From: Schauerella aestuarii | GTDB taxonomy: Bacteria > Pseudomonadota > Gammaproteobacteria > Burkholderiales > Burkholderiaceae_B | Reading direction: 5' to 3' | Assembly: GCF_009866805.1 (NCBI RefSeq) | Contig: NZ_SIZW01000043.1 | Location: 124,001 to 188,000 of the forward strand | DNA: 64,000 nt | Shown here: positions 42,970 through 51,748 of the stretch, piece by piece | Position numbering within the stretch: the first letter of the stretch is position 1 | Layout of the letters: every line of letters starts with the position of its first letter | The notes under the pieces: generated by a model | Database searches by the model: none | Told to the model about the DNA's origin: nothing | The model's input: only the letters and a program-made list of their open reading frames with translations | Program-made: the position numbers and the translations under genes

Positions 42970-44145
42970 ATGAGCAAGCACCACTGGCAGGTCCGGACGC
43001 TGACCGCCCTTGCACTCTGTATGAGCGTGTCGGCGGCGAGCGCCGCCGACGCGGTCAAGGTTGGCATGGTCACCACGTTGACGGGTCCGGGCGCCGCACT
43101 GGGCAACGAGATCCGCGATGGTTTCAATCTTGCGCTTGCGCACACCGGCAACACGCTGGGCGGCCTGCCGGCGGAACTGATCGTGGCGGACGATCAGCAG
43201 AAGGCCGACACGGGCCGCCAGGCCGTCGATCGCCTGCTGCGCCGCGACAAGGTCGACGTGATGACCGGCATCGTGTTCTCGAACGTGCTGCTGCCGGTGA
43301 TGCCGGCGATCCTCGCCTCCAAGGTGTACCTGAGCACGAATACCGGACCGGAAAATTATGCCGGAGCGGGATGCCATCCCAATTTCTTTGCCGTGGCCTG
43401 GCAGAACGAAGTCATTCCGGCGGCCATGGGCAAATACGCGACCGACAAGGGCTTCAAGCGGGTGGCTCTGATCGCGCCCGACTATCCCGGCGGCCGCGAG
43501 TCGCTCAACGGCTTCAAGCGGTTGTTCAAGGGTGGCGCGATCGACGAGGTATACACCAGCCTCGGTCAACTGGATTACGCCGTCGAAATCTCGCAGTTGC
43601 GCGCCAATAAGCCCGATGCCGTGTTCTTCTTTCTGCCGGGCGGCATGGGGGTGAACTTCATCAAGCAGTTTCACAGTGCCGGCCTGGATCGGGACATCGC
43701 GTTGCTGGCGCCGGGATTCTCGGGCGACGAAGACACGATCGGCGCAGTGGGCGCGCCCATCGAAGGCTTGTACAACGCGTCGCAATGGGCGGCCGATCTG
43801 GATAACGCCGCCAATCGCCGTTTCGTGGCCGACTTCAAGCAAAAGTATGGTCGCACCCCCACGCTGTATGCCTCGCAGGGCTACGACGCCGCCATGCTGC
43901 TGGATGCGGCCGTCAAGCAAACCGGTGGCAAGCTCGATCCCGACAGCCTGCGGCCCGCGTTGAAACGGGCCGAGTTTGCATCCGTACGCGGGCCGTTCAA
44001 GTTCGACCGCAATCAGTATCCGGTGCAGAACTACTACCTGCGCGTGGTGCAGAAGGGTGCCGATGGCAAGCTGACCAACAAGATGGCCGGTACGTTGCTG
44101 ACCGACTACCGCGACCCGTTCGCCGACCTGTGCCAGATGCCGTGA
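42970..44145 (+). CDS. Second Liv-type periplasmic ligand-binding protein, without its own permease
   Basis: 391 residues from ATG 42970; signal peptide residues 1-26 (ALCMSVSAASAAD). The mature sequence starts VKVGMVTTLTGPGAALGNEI, then ELIVADDQQKADTGRQAVDR, VDVMTGIVFSN and RVALIAPDYPGGRESLNGF, a type I periplasmic fold. No permease or ATPase gene follows; the next gene is a dioxygenase subunit. It therefore probably delivers its ligand to the LivH/LivMG/LivF importer of the divergent operon, widening its range. Confidence 0.88.
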   Translation: MSKHHWQVRTLTALALCMSVSAASAADAVKVGMVTTLTGPGAALGNEIRDGFNLALAHTGNTLGGLPAELIVADDQQKADTGRQAVDRLLRRDKVDVMTGIVFSNVLLPVMPAILASKVYLSTNTGPENYAGAGCHPNFFAVAWQNEVIPAAMGKYATDKGFKRVALIAPDYPGGRESLNGFKRLFKGGAIDEVYTSLGQLDYAVEISQLRANKPDAVFFFLPGGMGVNFIKQFHSAGLDRDIALLAPGFSGDEDTIGAVGAPIEGLYNASQWAADLDNAANRRFVADFKQKYGRTPTLYASQGYDAAMLLDAAVKQTGGKLDPDSLRPALKRAEFASVRGPFKFDRNQYPVQNYYLRVVQKGADGKLTNKMAGTLLTDYRDPFADLCQMP

Positions 44146-44232
44146 CGGGCGCCGCCGACGGCAACCGCTGACGGCAATCGTCTTCGACAGTTCGACGTCA
44201 CACATACCGACTTCACGAAAAAGGAGAGCGCC

Positions 44233-45543
44233 ATGACCGTGGATGCTGCAGTGTTATCCAACATGGTTCGCGACGATAGCGTGCACAAAAGCGTGTACAC
44301 CGATCCCGCCATTTTCGAGCTCGAGATGGCGCGCATTTACGGCACGGCCTGGATTTATGTTGGACACGAAAGCCAGGTGCCGCGCACGGGGGATTACCAC
44401 ACCACGCGCCTGGGCACGCAGGATGTGGTCATGACACGCACGGGCGATGGCCGCGTGAGCGTGCTGTACAACCGTTGCCCGCACAAGGGTGCCAAGGTCG
44501 TGGCCGATGGCGATGGCTGTGTGGGCAAGTTCTTTCGCTGTCCTTATCACGCCTGGACCTTCAAGCTCGACGGCAAGCACCTGGGCGTGCCGCTCAAGCA
44601 GGGGCTTGAAGGCACCGGCTACGACGCGCAGTGCGCCGACTTCTCGATGCGCTCGGTGGCGCGCGTCGAGAACTACCGCGGTTTCGTCTTCGCCAGCCAA
44701 GCCGAATCGGGCCCGTCGCTGGAAGATTTTCTGGGTGGCGTGCGCTCCTCGATCGACAATCTGTGCGATCGGTCGCCTACCGGCGAAGTGGAAGTGGCAG
44801 GCGGCGTATTCAAGGTGCTGCAACGCTCCAACTGGAAGATCTTCTACGAGAATCTGCACGACACCATGCACGCGCGCGTGACGCACGAGTCGTCGGTGCA
44901 GGCGGCGCGTGACGAGGCGGCAGCCTTGGGTGAGATGCCGTTCGAGCTGCACATCATGGACGGCAACGGCGAGCCGTACGACTTCTGGGAGAAGCTCGAA
45001 TTGCGTGCGTACGCCAATGGCCACGGCTACATGGAAGGCATTTTCAATCCCGGGGCTGCCGAGCGCGACCCGGTCTCGCGCGCGCATTTTCAAGTGCTCG
45101 CCGAGGCTTATGGCGAAGATCGCGCTCGCGAGATTCTGGGCATGAACCGCCACAACACGGTGATCTACGGTAGCGGCTCGCCGCATACGGTGTTTCAGCA
45201 GTTTCGGGTGATTCGTCCGATCGCTGTCGACCGCACCCTGATCGAGATTCAGACGTTCCGCTTGAAAGGTGCGCCGGAGGGTGTGTTCAAGCGCGCGATG
45301 CTTTATGCCAACGTGATCAACTCGCCATCGTCCAACGTGATGCCGGACGACGTCGAACTCTACAACCGGTGTCAGGAAGGCAATGGCACCCGCGGCGGCA
45401 CGTGGGTCAGCATGCATCGCTTCCACGGTACCGACAAACAGGACGCGCACGGCCTGGTGTCGGTCAATGGCACCAGCGAATTGCCCATGCGCAATCAGTT
45501 TCAAGCGTGGAAGCGCTACATGCTTTCCGACAGCCCGGTGTGA
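44233..45543 (+). CDS. Second aromatic-ring-hydroxylating dioxygenase alpha subunit
   Basis: 436 residues from ATG 44233 with AAAGGAGAG upstream. Rieske ligands CPH (82-84) and CPYH (103-106); iron site HDTMHARVTH (Asp210, His213, His218). It is a clear paralogue of the 39-40 kb alpha subunit (shared TAWIYVGHESQ/RTWVYVGHDSQ, FFRCPYHAWTF, RHNTV and QMRNQ/PMRNQ near the end) but lacks that protein's Ser/Ala tail. With its own beta subunit but no reductase, it likely borrows the reductase at 40.4-41.4 kb. The two oxygenases may act on successive or related substrates. Confidence 0.92.
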   Translation: MTVDAAVLSNMVRDDSVHKSVYTDPAIFELEMARIYGTAWIYVGHESQVPRTGDYHTTRLGTQDVVMTRTGDGRVSVLYNRCPHKGAKVVADGDGCVGKFFRCPYHAWTFKLDGKHLGVPLKQGLEGTGYDAQCADFSMRSVARVENYRGFVFASQAESGPSLEDFLGGVRSSIDNLCDRSPTGEVEVAGGVFKVLQRSNWKIFYENLHDTMHARVTHESSVQAARDEAAALGEMPFELHIMDGNGEPYDFWEKLELRAYANGHGYMEGIFNPGAAERDPVSRAHFQVLAEAYGEDRAREILGMNRHNTVIYGSGSPHTVFQQFRVIRPIAVDRTLIEIQTFRLKGAPEGVFKRAMLYANVINSPSSNVMPDDVELYNRCQEGNGTRGGTWVSMHRFHGTDKQDAHGLVSVNGTSELPMRNQFQAWKRYMLSDSPV

Positions 45544-45554
45544 GGAGCGCGGCA

Positions 45555-46088
45555 ATGTTGCTGGATATCGATTTCGACGTATCGACCCGAAACCTGACAC
45601 CGGTGGCGGTGTCGCACGACCTGCAGCACCGTGTGCAGCAGTTCCTGTATGCCGAGGCGCGCCTGCTCGATGAGCAGCGGTTCGACGCGTGGCAGGCGCT
45701 GTGGACCGACACGGGCATGTACTGGATGCCGCAGATGCACGAACAGGAAAGTCCGTACGACCATATTTCGTTGTTCTGGGAGGATCGCATGATGCGCAGT
45801 GTGCGTATCCGCCGTCTCGAGCATGCGCGCAATTGGTCGCAGCAGCCGCCGTCGCACACGGCACGGCTGGTGGGCAATGTGACGGTCGTCGGTGAGGATG
45901 CCGAGGGCAATCTGGTGGTGCGCTCGGTGTTCCAGATGACGGAGTGGCGCAAGGTTGCGCCGCGGCAATTGGCCGGTGCCTATACCCACAAACTGACGCC
46001 CGTGGATGAGGGGTGGCGCATGCATATGAAACGCATCGATCTCGTGACCGCCGACAGCGTGCAGGATATTTTCGAGGTGTTCGTGTGA
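45555..46088 (+). CDS. Second aromatic-ring-hydroxylating dioxygenase beta subunit
   Basis: 177 residues from ATG 45555, 11 bases after the alpha stop, with GAGGAG upstream. Same NTF2-like family as the other beta subunit: FLYAEARLLDEQRFDAW, LWTDTGMYWMPQMHEQ, SLFWEDRMMRSVRIRRLEH and the end WRMHMKRIDLVTADS. Its N-terminus is about 20 residues longer. The stop overlaps a GTG start for the next gene. Confidence 0.9.
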   Translation: MLLDIDFDVSTRNLTPVAVSHDLQHRVQQFLYAEARLLDEQRFDAWQALWTDTGMYWMPQMHEQESPYDHISLFWEDRMMRSVRIRRLEHARNWSQQPPSHTARLVGNVTVVGEDAEGNLVVRSVFQMTEWRKVAPRQLAGAYTHKLTPVDEGWRMHMKRIDLVTADSVQDIFEVFV

Positions 46089-46714
46089 CGGGCCCAGGGC
46101 CTGACGCGGCGCTCCTGGCGCTGCATTATCAAAACGACGTGCTCCATGCCGACGGCCGTATCCGTGTGGGTCTGGCGCAAGACAGTACCGATCGCGACCG
46201 TGTCATCGCGCGGGCGGGCGCGCTGCTCGCCGGCGCGCGCTCGCAAGGGTTGCCGATCGTGCACGTGCGAGTCGCGTTTCGCGCCGATTATGCAGACCTG
46301 GTCGCCAACTGCGCGATCTTCAAGGCAGTGGCCGCGTCGGGCGCAGTTGTGGAGGGCACGTGGGGAAGTCGATTCCTGGCGGGGCTTGAGCCGGATGTGC
46401 AAAGCCGGCGCGAAGTGGTCGTCACGCACACGCGCATCAGCGCATTTCAGGGGACGCCGCTTGCTGAATTGCTGCGGGGCTGGGGCATCGTTCGGGTGCT
46501 CGTGGCCGGCGTGGCCACCCACTCGGTGGTGGAGGGCACCGTGCGCCATGCGTCCGACCTCGGCTTTCGCGTGATGGTGGCGGCCGACGCCTGCGCCAGC
46601 GCGGCGCAGGCCATGCACGATGCCTCGTTGGCAAACATGCGGCTCATTGCCGAGGTCGGCGACGTGGCGACCGCCTTGGCATGGGCCGCGCAAAGCGATC
46701 TGGAGACGACATGA
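46085..46714 (+). CDS. Isochorismatase-fold protein with substituted catalytic residues
   Basis: 209 residues from GTG 46085, which overlaps the beta-subunit stop (GTGTGA). The fold is evident from ALLALHYQNDVLH, IVHVRVAFRADY, RISAFQGTPLAELLRGWGI and VRVLVAGVATHSVVEGTVRHASDLGFRV. In cysteine hydrolases the triad is Asp (in DxQ), Lys and Cys (in the TxxCVxxT segment); here these positions appear as His (LHYQND), His or Thr (THTRISAF) and Ser (THSVVEGT). It may be a hydrolase with different chemistry or a non-hydrolytic binder. Its place between dioxygenase and SDR genes implies action on a ring intermediate. Confidence 0.78.
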   Translation: MTGPGPDAALLALHYQNDVLHADGRIRVGLAQDSTDRDRVIARAGALLAGARSQGLPIVHVRVAFRADYADLVANCAIFKAVAASGAVVEGTWGSRFLAGLEPDVQSRREVVVTHTRISAFQGTPLAELLRGWGIVRVLVAGVATHSVVEGTVRHASDLGFRVMVAADACASAAQAMHDASLANMRLIAEVGDVATALAWAAQSDLETT

Positions 46715-47511
46715 GTACGGAACAACTGACAGGCAAGGTCGCCATCGTGACGGGCAGCACGCAGGGCCTGGGCGCGGATATCGCGCGTGGCTTGGTGGCG
46801 GCCGGCGCCCGTGTGACGATTCTGGGCCGAGGCACGGATGCGGGCGAGTCGTTGGCGCGCGAACTTGGCGCAGCCGCGATCTATTGCGCGGCCGATATCG
46901 GCAGCGACGCGGATATTGCGCGCAGTATCGACGCCACGCTCAAGGCGTTCGGGCGGCTCGATATTCTGGTCAACAACGCCTGCGTGTATGCCGATCGCGG
47001 TTTGGCGTCCACCCGCGAAGAGTGGCATCACACGCTCGACATCAACCTGATTTCGGCGGCGATTTTCACCCAGAAGGCGGCGCCGCATTTGCCGCGTGGC
47101 GGCGTCGTCGTGAATGTGGGCAGCACCGGGGGAAAGTTCGGTGCGGCTGGCCGCGCGCTTTATCCGGCATCGAAAGCCGCGATATTGCACCTCACCAAAA
47201 ACTTTGCAGTTGAGCTTGCGCCGCTCGGAGTGCGGGTGGTGTCGATATCGCCCGCCTGGACATGGTCGCCGGCGTTGGAATCGTTGGCCGAGGGCTCACG
47301 TGAGCGCGCCGACGCAGTGGGCGCGGCCGTGCATCCGCTGGGGCGCGTAGGTCGTGGCAGTGAGGTGGCGGCGGCCGTGTGCTTCGTGTGTTCGGATGCG
47401 GCGTCCTGGATCACCGGCGCCGACATCCCGGTGGACGGCGGCTTTTCGGCGCTTGGGCCGGATCGTGGGTTGTCGCCTCGGACATGGTTCGCGGCCACGC
47501 CGGAAGAGTAA
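46711..47511 (+). CDS. Short-chain dehydrogenase, probable cis-dihydrodiol dehydrogenase
   Basis: 266 residues from ATG 46711 (ATGA overlap). Motifs: TGSTQGLGADIARGL (cofactor turn), DILVNNACVYADRG, VNVGSTGGKFG with the catalytic Ser, YPASKAAILHLTK (Tyr-Lys) and WITGADIPVDGGFSALG. It ends the binding protein/alpha/beta/isochorismatase-fold operon, where an NAD-dependent cis-diol dehydrogenase would rearomatise the dioxygenase product. Substrate inferred. Confidence 0.87.
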   Translation: MSTEQLTGKVAIVTGSTQGLGADIARGLVAAGARVTILGRGTDAGESLARELGAAAIYCAADIGSDADIARSIDATLKAFGRLDILVNNACVYADRGLASTREEWHHTLDINLISAAIFTQKAAPHLPRGGVVVNVGSTGGKFGAAGRALYPASKAAILHLTKNFAVELAPLGVRVVSISPAWTWSPALESLAEGSRERADAVGAAVHPLGRVGRGSEVAAAVCFVCSDAASWITGADIPVDGGFSALGPDRGLSPRTWFAATPEE

Positions 47512-47514
47512 GCG

Positions 47515-47539
47515 ATTGAGACCCCATAGGGGTCTCAAT
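47515..47539. terminator. Perfect hairpin between convergent operons
   Basis: ATTGAGACCCC-ata-GGGGTCTCAAT gives an 11-bp perfect stem with a 3-base loop, starting 4 bases after the SDR stop and 13 bases before the end of the KGG gene on the other strand. The position between convergent genes indicates a bidirectional terminator, although no long T-run follows. Confidence 0.65.
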
Positions 47540-47551
47540 GCGTCGCCTGGC

Positions 47552-47878
47552 TCACCGTCGATCTGACGAGTCGCCGTCTTTTCCGGTAGGCGCATTCGAT
47601 TCGGTGCGATCCGCTTTCCCATCGGCATCCGCTTTCACGTCGCCCTCGGTTTCAGGGTGGGTATCCGCCTTCTTATCGGCAGACGACTTCAGCTTGCGAT
47701 AGCGGGTATCGGCCGCCAGACGGCCTTCGGCCGAGTCGAACCGGTGCGCCACGCCTTGCGCATGCGCCGCGCGACCGCCTGCCGCCGAGATCAGGCTGCG
47801 CGCATGCGCGTCGAGCGCCGCGAAGCCTCGCTTGCGCGGCGGCTTCGGGGGCGAGTCCGGCGGTGGCGCGGTGGTCAT
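47552..47878 (-). CDS. KGG-motif stress protein (YciG-like)
   Basis: 108 residues from ATG 47878. The central segment RGFAALDAHARSLISAAGGR followed by AAHAQGVAHRFDS is a variant of the stress-induced KGG repeat of YciG/GsiB-like proteins. Flanks are a Pro/Lys-rich head and a very charged Lys/Asp/Glu tail that should be disordered. It follows the DUF892 gene by 31 bases in the same direction; yciG is likewise next to yciE/yciF in E. coli, which supports the call. Confidence 0.75.
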   Translation of the reverse strand: MTTAPPPDSPPKPPRKRGFAALDAHARSLISAAGGRAAHAQGVAHRFDSAEGRLAADTRYRKLKSSADKKADTHPETEGDVKADADGKADRTESNAPTGKDGDSSDRR

Positions 47879-47909
47879 CGACCACCAGCCAACACGGCGT
47901 TAACCGTAT

Positions 47910-48578
47910 TCATGCTGCCTTCTTCGACGAACCGGTGTCGCTCGATTTTTTAGTCGTGGCGGCATCGCCAGACTTCTTCACGCCTGTCGTCGCCTTCGAC
48001 GCATCGCCATCATCCTTTGCGATGGCCTTCGATGCGCTGCCGGCGTCCTTCCCCGACGCCTTGGACGTGTCGCCACCCTCCTTTCCTGCGGCCGCCGCAG
48101 CGTTGCCGCCGCCTTGCTCCGCCATTTTGGAGAGCTTGTCGTCGGTGGACTTTTCTTCCTGGAGCGTTTCCAGCAGCAGCTTTACAGCGTCGGGCTGATC
48201 GAGATGCTTGGCGAGTGCAGCCAACGTGCCGTAGCTGGCGATTTCGTAATGCTCGACCTTTTGCGCGGCGCCGATCAGCGCGGCATCACGTACCGGGCCT
48301 TCTTCCACTTCCTCGATCACTTCTTTGCCTTCCTCTACCAGGCCTTCCATCGCGGCGCACTTGATGCGTTTCAGTTTGATCTGCATGCTTTCGACGATCT
48401 GATCGATGCGCTCGATCTGGCCGTGGGTTTCGGCCAGGTGGTCGGTAAACGCCTGGGCGAGCATGGGGTCGGTGGCGGCGCGTGCCATTTTGGGCAAGGC
48501 TTTGGAGAGCTGCTTTTCGGCACTGTAGATGTCCGACAGATCGTGGACAAACAGGTCGTGGAGGGTCTTGACTGACAT
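47910..48578 (-). CDS. YciE/YciF-type ferritin-like stress protein (DUF892) with disordered tail
   Basis: 222 residues from ATG 48578; the upstream extension of the frame is not needed. Residues 1-165 form the four-helix DUF892 domain: LHDLFVHDLSDIYSAEKQLS, HLAETHGQIERIDQI, KVEHYEIASYGTLAALAK and KLLLETLQEEKSTDDKLS, with the Glu/His residues expected of a diiron site. The last ~55 residues are Lys/Ala/Ser/Asp repeats (KASGKDAGSASKAIAKDD) not found in E. coli YciF. Such genes are typically under general or osmotic stress control. Confidence 0.87.
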   Translation of the reverse strand: MSVKTLHDLFVHDLSDIYSAEKQLSKALPKMARAATDPMLAQAFTDHLAETHGQIERIDQIVESMQIKLKRIKCAAMEGLVEEGKEVIEEVEEGPVRDAALIGAAQKVEHYEIASYGTLAALAKHLDQPDAVKLLLETLQEEKSTDDKLSKMAEQGGGNAAAAAGKEGGDTSKASGKDAGSASKAIAKDDGDASKATTGVKKSGDAATTKKSSDTGSSKKAA

Positions 48579-48774
48579 GATGGCTATCCTTTGTGCTTGC
48601 GTGTGCAGGCGAAGTTGAAGCGGTAAAAACAAACGGTGAAGACGTGTGTCGACGTGGCTCGCGCGGCCTCCAGGCCGCAGTCGAGCAACGTGACGATTGA
48701 AAAGGGTTCGGCAGTAGTTGCGCGTTTGCCATGGCCTGAGCGGGCACACGGCGATACGGATCTGCTGTTGAGCC

Positions 48775-49944
48775 TCAGGGCTTGATGACGACCTTGATGC
48801 ACCCATCGCGTTTCTCGCGAAAGGTCTCGTACATACCTGGACCTTCTTCCATGCTCACGCTATGCGTGATCACAAAGGAAGGATCGATCTGGCCTTCTTC
48901 GATACGGCGCAACAAATCCCCCGACCAGCGGTTGACGTGGGTCTGGCCCATACGGAAAGTCAGCCCTTTGTTCATTGCCACGCCGAAGGGAATCTTGTCG
49001 ACCATCCCGCCATACACACCGGGAATCGACAGCGTGCCTGCCGGGCGGCACACATAAATCATTTCGCGCAGCACATGCGGGCGGTCCGACTCGAGCATGA
49101 CGGCCTGTTTTGCGCGATCGATCATCGAGTCGATGGAGCGGGTGGCATGCGCTTCCATGCCGACGGCATCGATGCACTTCTCGGGGCCTTTGCCTTGGGT
49201 GAGTTCGTTCAAACGATCGACCACGCTTTCTTCATCGAAGTTGATCGTGATCGCGCCACCTGCGCGGGCCATCGCAAGACGCTCCGGTACTCGGTCGATG
49301 CAGACGACCTGTTTGGCGCCGAGCAGAAAGGCGCTGCGGATCGTCATCTGGCCGACGGGTCCGGCCCCCCAGATCGCGACGGTGTCGGTGGGCTCGATAT
49401 CGCACTGGACGGCCGCTTGCCATCCCGTGGGAAAGATATCGCCCAGAAACAGCACCTGTTCGTCGCTGAGATTGTCGGGCACCTTGATGTGGGTGGTATC
49501 GGCAAAAGGCACGCGAACGTATTCCGCCTGGCCGCCTGAGTAGCCGCCGGTCAGATGGCTGTATCCGAACAGGCCGGCGGTACCGTGGCCGAACAGTTTC
49601 TCCTGCATGGGACGGTTGCGATTGCTGCGCTCGCAAACCGAGAAGTTGCTGCGCTTGCATTGATCGCACTCGCCGCAGGCGATGGTGAAGGGTACGACGA
49701 TCCGGTCGCCGATCTTCAATGCGTTGTTTGCCGTCCCGACTTCGACCACCTCGCCCATGAACTCATGGCCCATGATGTCGCCGGATTCCATGGTAGGCAT
49801 GAAGCCGTCGAACAAATGGAGATCGGAGCCGCAGATCGCGCATGCCGACATTTTGATGATGGCGTCGCGGGGGTGTTCGATTTCAGGATCGGGCACGGTA
49901 TCGCAACGGATATCGTGTTTGCCATGCCAAGTGAGTGCTCTCAT
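48775..49944 (-). CDS. Zinc-dependent alcohol dehydrogenase, formaldehyde dehydrogenase-like
   Basis: 389 residues from ATG 49944. Catalytic zinc: [11 protein letters not shown] and [12 protein letters not shown]; structural zinc: [18 protein letters not shown]-binding turn [12 protein letters not shown]. The insertion [20 protein letters not shown] and the [20 protein letters not shown] segment place it in the long-chain MDR group close to glutathione-independent formaldehyde dehydrogenase FdhA. It follows the stress genes in orientation but has 196 bases between, so it is probably a separate unit. The 284 bases upstream (49945-50228) show no gene. Confidence 0.87.
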   Translation of the reverse strand: MRALTWHGKHDIRCDTVPDPEIEHPRDAIIKMSACAICGSDLHLFDGFMPTMESGDIMGHEFMGEVVEVGTANNALKIGDRIVVPFTIACGECDQCKRSNFSVCERSNRNRPMQEKLFGHGTAGLFGYSHLTGGYSGGQAEYVRVPFADTTHIKVPDNLSDEQVLFLGDIFPTGWQAAVQCDIEPTDTVAIWGAGPVGQMTIRSAFLLGAKQVVCIDRVPERLAMARAGGAITINFDEESVVDRLNELTQGKGPEKCIDAVGMEAHATRSIDSMIDRAKQAVMLESDRPHVLREMIYVCRPAGTLSIPGVYGGMVDKIPFGVAMNKGLTFRMGQTHVNRWSGDLLRRIEEGQIDPSFVITHSVSMEEGPGMYETFREKRDGCIKVVIKP

Positions 49945-50228
49945 CGTGCGGTGCTCCGGTGCGGTTGATTTCCGAATTTGCCGAAGACATGCGCACTGCT
50001 TGTAGAAATCACGGACCGGCTATTTCATCGCGCAATCGATGTACCCGAGCGCGTGCCATTTCGATGCGGACAACGTTAAATCAGTGTCGCGCGGGCCGTT
50101 TGCCGGGGCCTGACGCCCGGCGCAACGCGTGCGGCGAAAAAACATGACGGCGACCGCGCACCGCGCAACGCGACGCCCCTGATAAGGGATTTTGTAGAAG
50201 GCGTTACCGGCCGTGCTCATCCATAGCG

Positions 50229-51500
50229 TCAAACACTGGCGGCGGCGGGCGCCGGGCCCTCGTCCGGCAAATCACCGATCCGAACGCCAAGAAACACGGG
50301 GATCGCCAGGATCGCAATGCCGCCCAGCACCAGGAAGGCCGTACCGAAACCGATGTGCTCGGCGATATATCCGCCCAGCGCCGGGCTCAACGCCGCGCCC
50401 AAGCCCTGCAGCGTGAGCACGCCCGCGAGCCCCGCATTGAAGCGTCCGGTACCGTGCATGATCCGCGCCACGACGCCAACCGTGGCCACGCCGAGCAGGC
50501 CGGCGCCGACGCCATCCAACACCTGTACCGGAATGATGCTCCACAACGGCGGCAGGGTTGCGGCGATCAATCCGCGCACGGGCAGCACGAGCAACGCAAT
50601 GAGCACGACGGTGCGATAACCGCGCTTTGCGGCGATACGCGCGGCCAGAATCGCCATCGGGATCATCGTCAGTTGCGCGATGATGATGGCGGCGGAGAGC
50701 CACAGACCGGTCGACGCGCCTTGCGCGCCGAGTTGCAGGCCCACCATCGGCAGCATGGCGGCATTGCCCAGGTGGAAGCAGGCCATTGCCACTGCAAAAA
50801 GAAGCAGCGGCCGTTTGCGCAGCAGCGACATGAAGCTGGCGTTGTCGTCGCCGCCCGTGGCTTTGCCGCGCGCTTGTTCGTGGTCGATGGACTTGGCGGG
50901 CACGGAGAGCGTCGCGGCGATGGCGCCCACGCTCATCGTGATCTGAGCGATCAGCACGCCACCGATGCCCCAGAGCCACGAGCCGAGCGCACTGGCGCAC
51001 GCGGCGAACACATTGCCGGCATGATTGGCGGCTTCATTCAACCCCAACTGCCGGTCCAGTCTTTTTTGCCCCACCACCCCCAAGGTGATGCCGGCAATGG
51101 CGGGTGGAATGACCGCGCCTGCCAAGGGCATGGCCACTTGCGCCATGACGACCGCCGCCAGATCGGTTCGCCACAGCAATAAGAGGCAGGCCGCCATCAC
51201 CAATACCGAGGCGAACACCATCAAGGCGCGTTTGGCGTGCGTGGCATCGACCAGGGCGCCTGCCGGGATGGTGGCGATCATCCCGACCAGCCCACCCAAA
51301 GTCATCGCCGTGCCGATCTCGGCGGTGCCCCATTGATGCGTCTGCAGAAAGGCGGCGAGGTACGGGCCCAGGCCATCCCGGACATCTGCCATGAAAAAGT
51401 TGACGCCGACCAGGCCCGCGGCAGGGATAGACAGCCCGAATAGCGTTCGTCCGGCAGTGGACGCATCGGTCGCGGCGGGCGAGGAGGGTGTCGGCATCAT
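50229..51500 (-). CDS. MFS transporter of unassigned substrate
   Basis: 423 residues from ATG 51500 (also ATG 51497); a GTG at 51539 would add 13 residues, and neither has a strong RBS. Twelve membrane segments are visible: LFGLSIPAAGLVGVNFFMAD, TLGGLVGMIATIPAGALVDA, VVMAQVAMPLAGAVIPPAIA, LLLFAVAMACFHLGNAAMLP and GVGAGLLGVATVGVVARIMH. The DATHAKRALMVFA loop corresponds to the MFS signature between helices 2 and 3. The type resembles DHA1-like exporters. It stands alone, divergent from the next MFS gene by about 250 bases. Confidence 0.82.
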   Translation of the reverse strand: MMPTPSSPAATDASTAGRTLFGLSIPAAGLVGVNFFMADVRDGLGPYLAAFLQTHQWGTAEIGTAMTLGGLVGMIATIPAGALVDATHAKRALMVFASVLVMAACLLLLWRTDLAAVVMAQVAMPLAGAVIPPAIAGITLGVVGQKRLDRQLGLNEAANHAGNVFAACASALGSWLWGIGGVLIAQITMSVGAIAATLSVPAKSIDHEQARGKATGGDDNASFMSLLRKRPLLLFAVAMACFHLGNAAMLPMVGLQLGAQGASTGLWLSAAIIIAQLTMIPMAILAARIAAKRGYRTVVLIALLVLPVRGLIAATLPPLWSIIPVQVLDGVGAGLLGVATVGVVARIMHGTGRFNAGLAGVLTLQGLGAALSPALGGYIAEHIGFGTAFLVLGGIAILAIPVFLGVRIGDLPDEGPAPAAASV

Positions 51501-51748
51501 GGCGGTCGCATCCAGAAAGGGGAGAGAGGCGGCGCTCACGGACGCTCACGGGTCGCCATCTGCGCCACCGTGTACACAAGATACATGCCGCAGCGTTGCA
51601 AAACCGGGTCAGAAAATAAGGAAATACGGCTGAGGAATGTGTAGGCGTTTTACACCTGTGACGGGCGCCCGTATATTTCTTCGTGAGGTGGGCGGTCGCC
51701 GCGCACCGGGCCCGAGCAGGACGTTCGCGCCATATCCGATTGAGCCTC

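Noticed and set aside
49945-50228. Hidden RNA or small gene in the 284-base gap upstream of the zinc dehydrogenase
   Set aside because: Only imperfect GC-rich inverted repeats and short frames without RBS were seen; nothing supports a feature.
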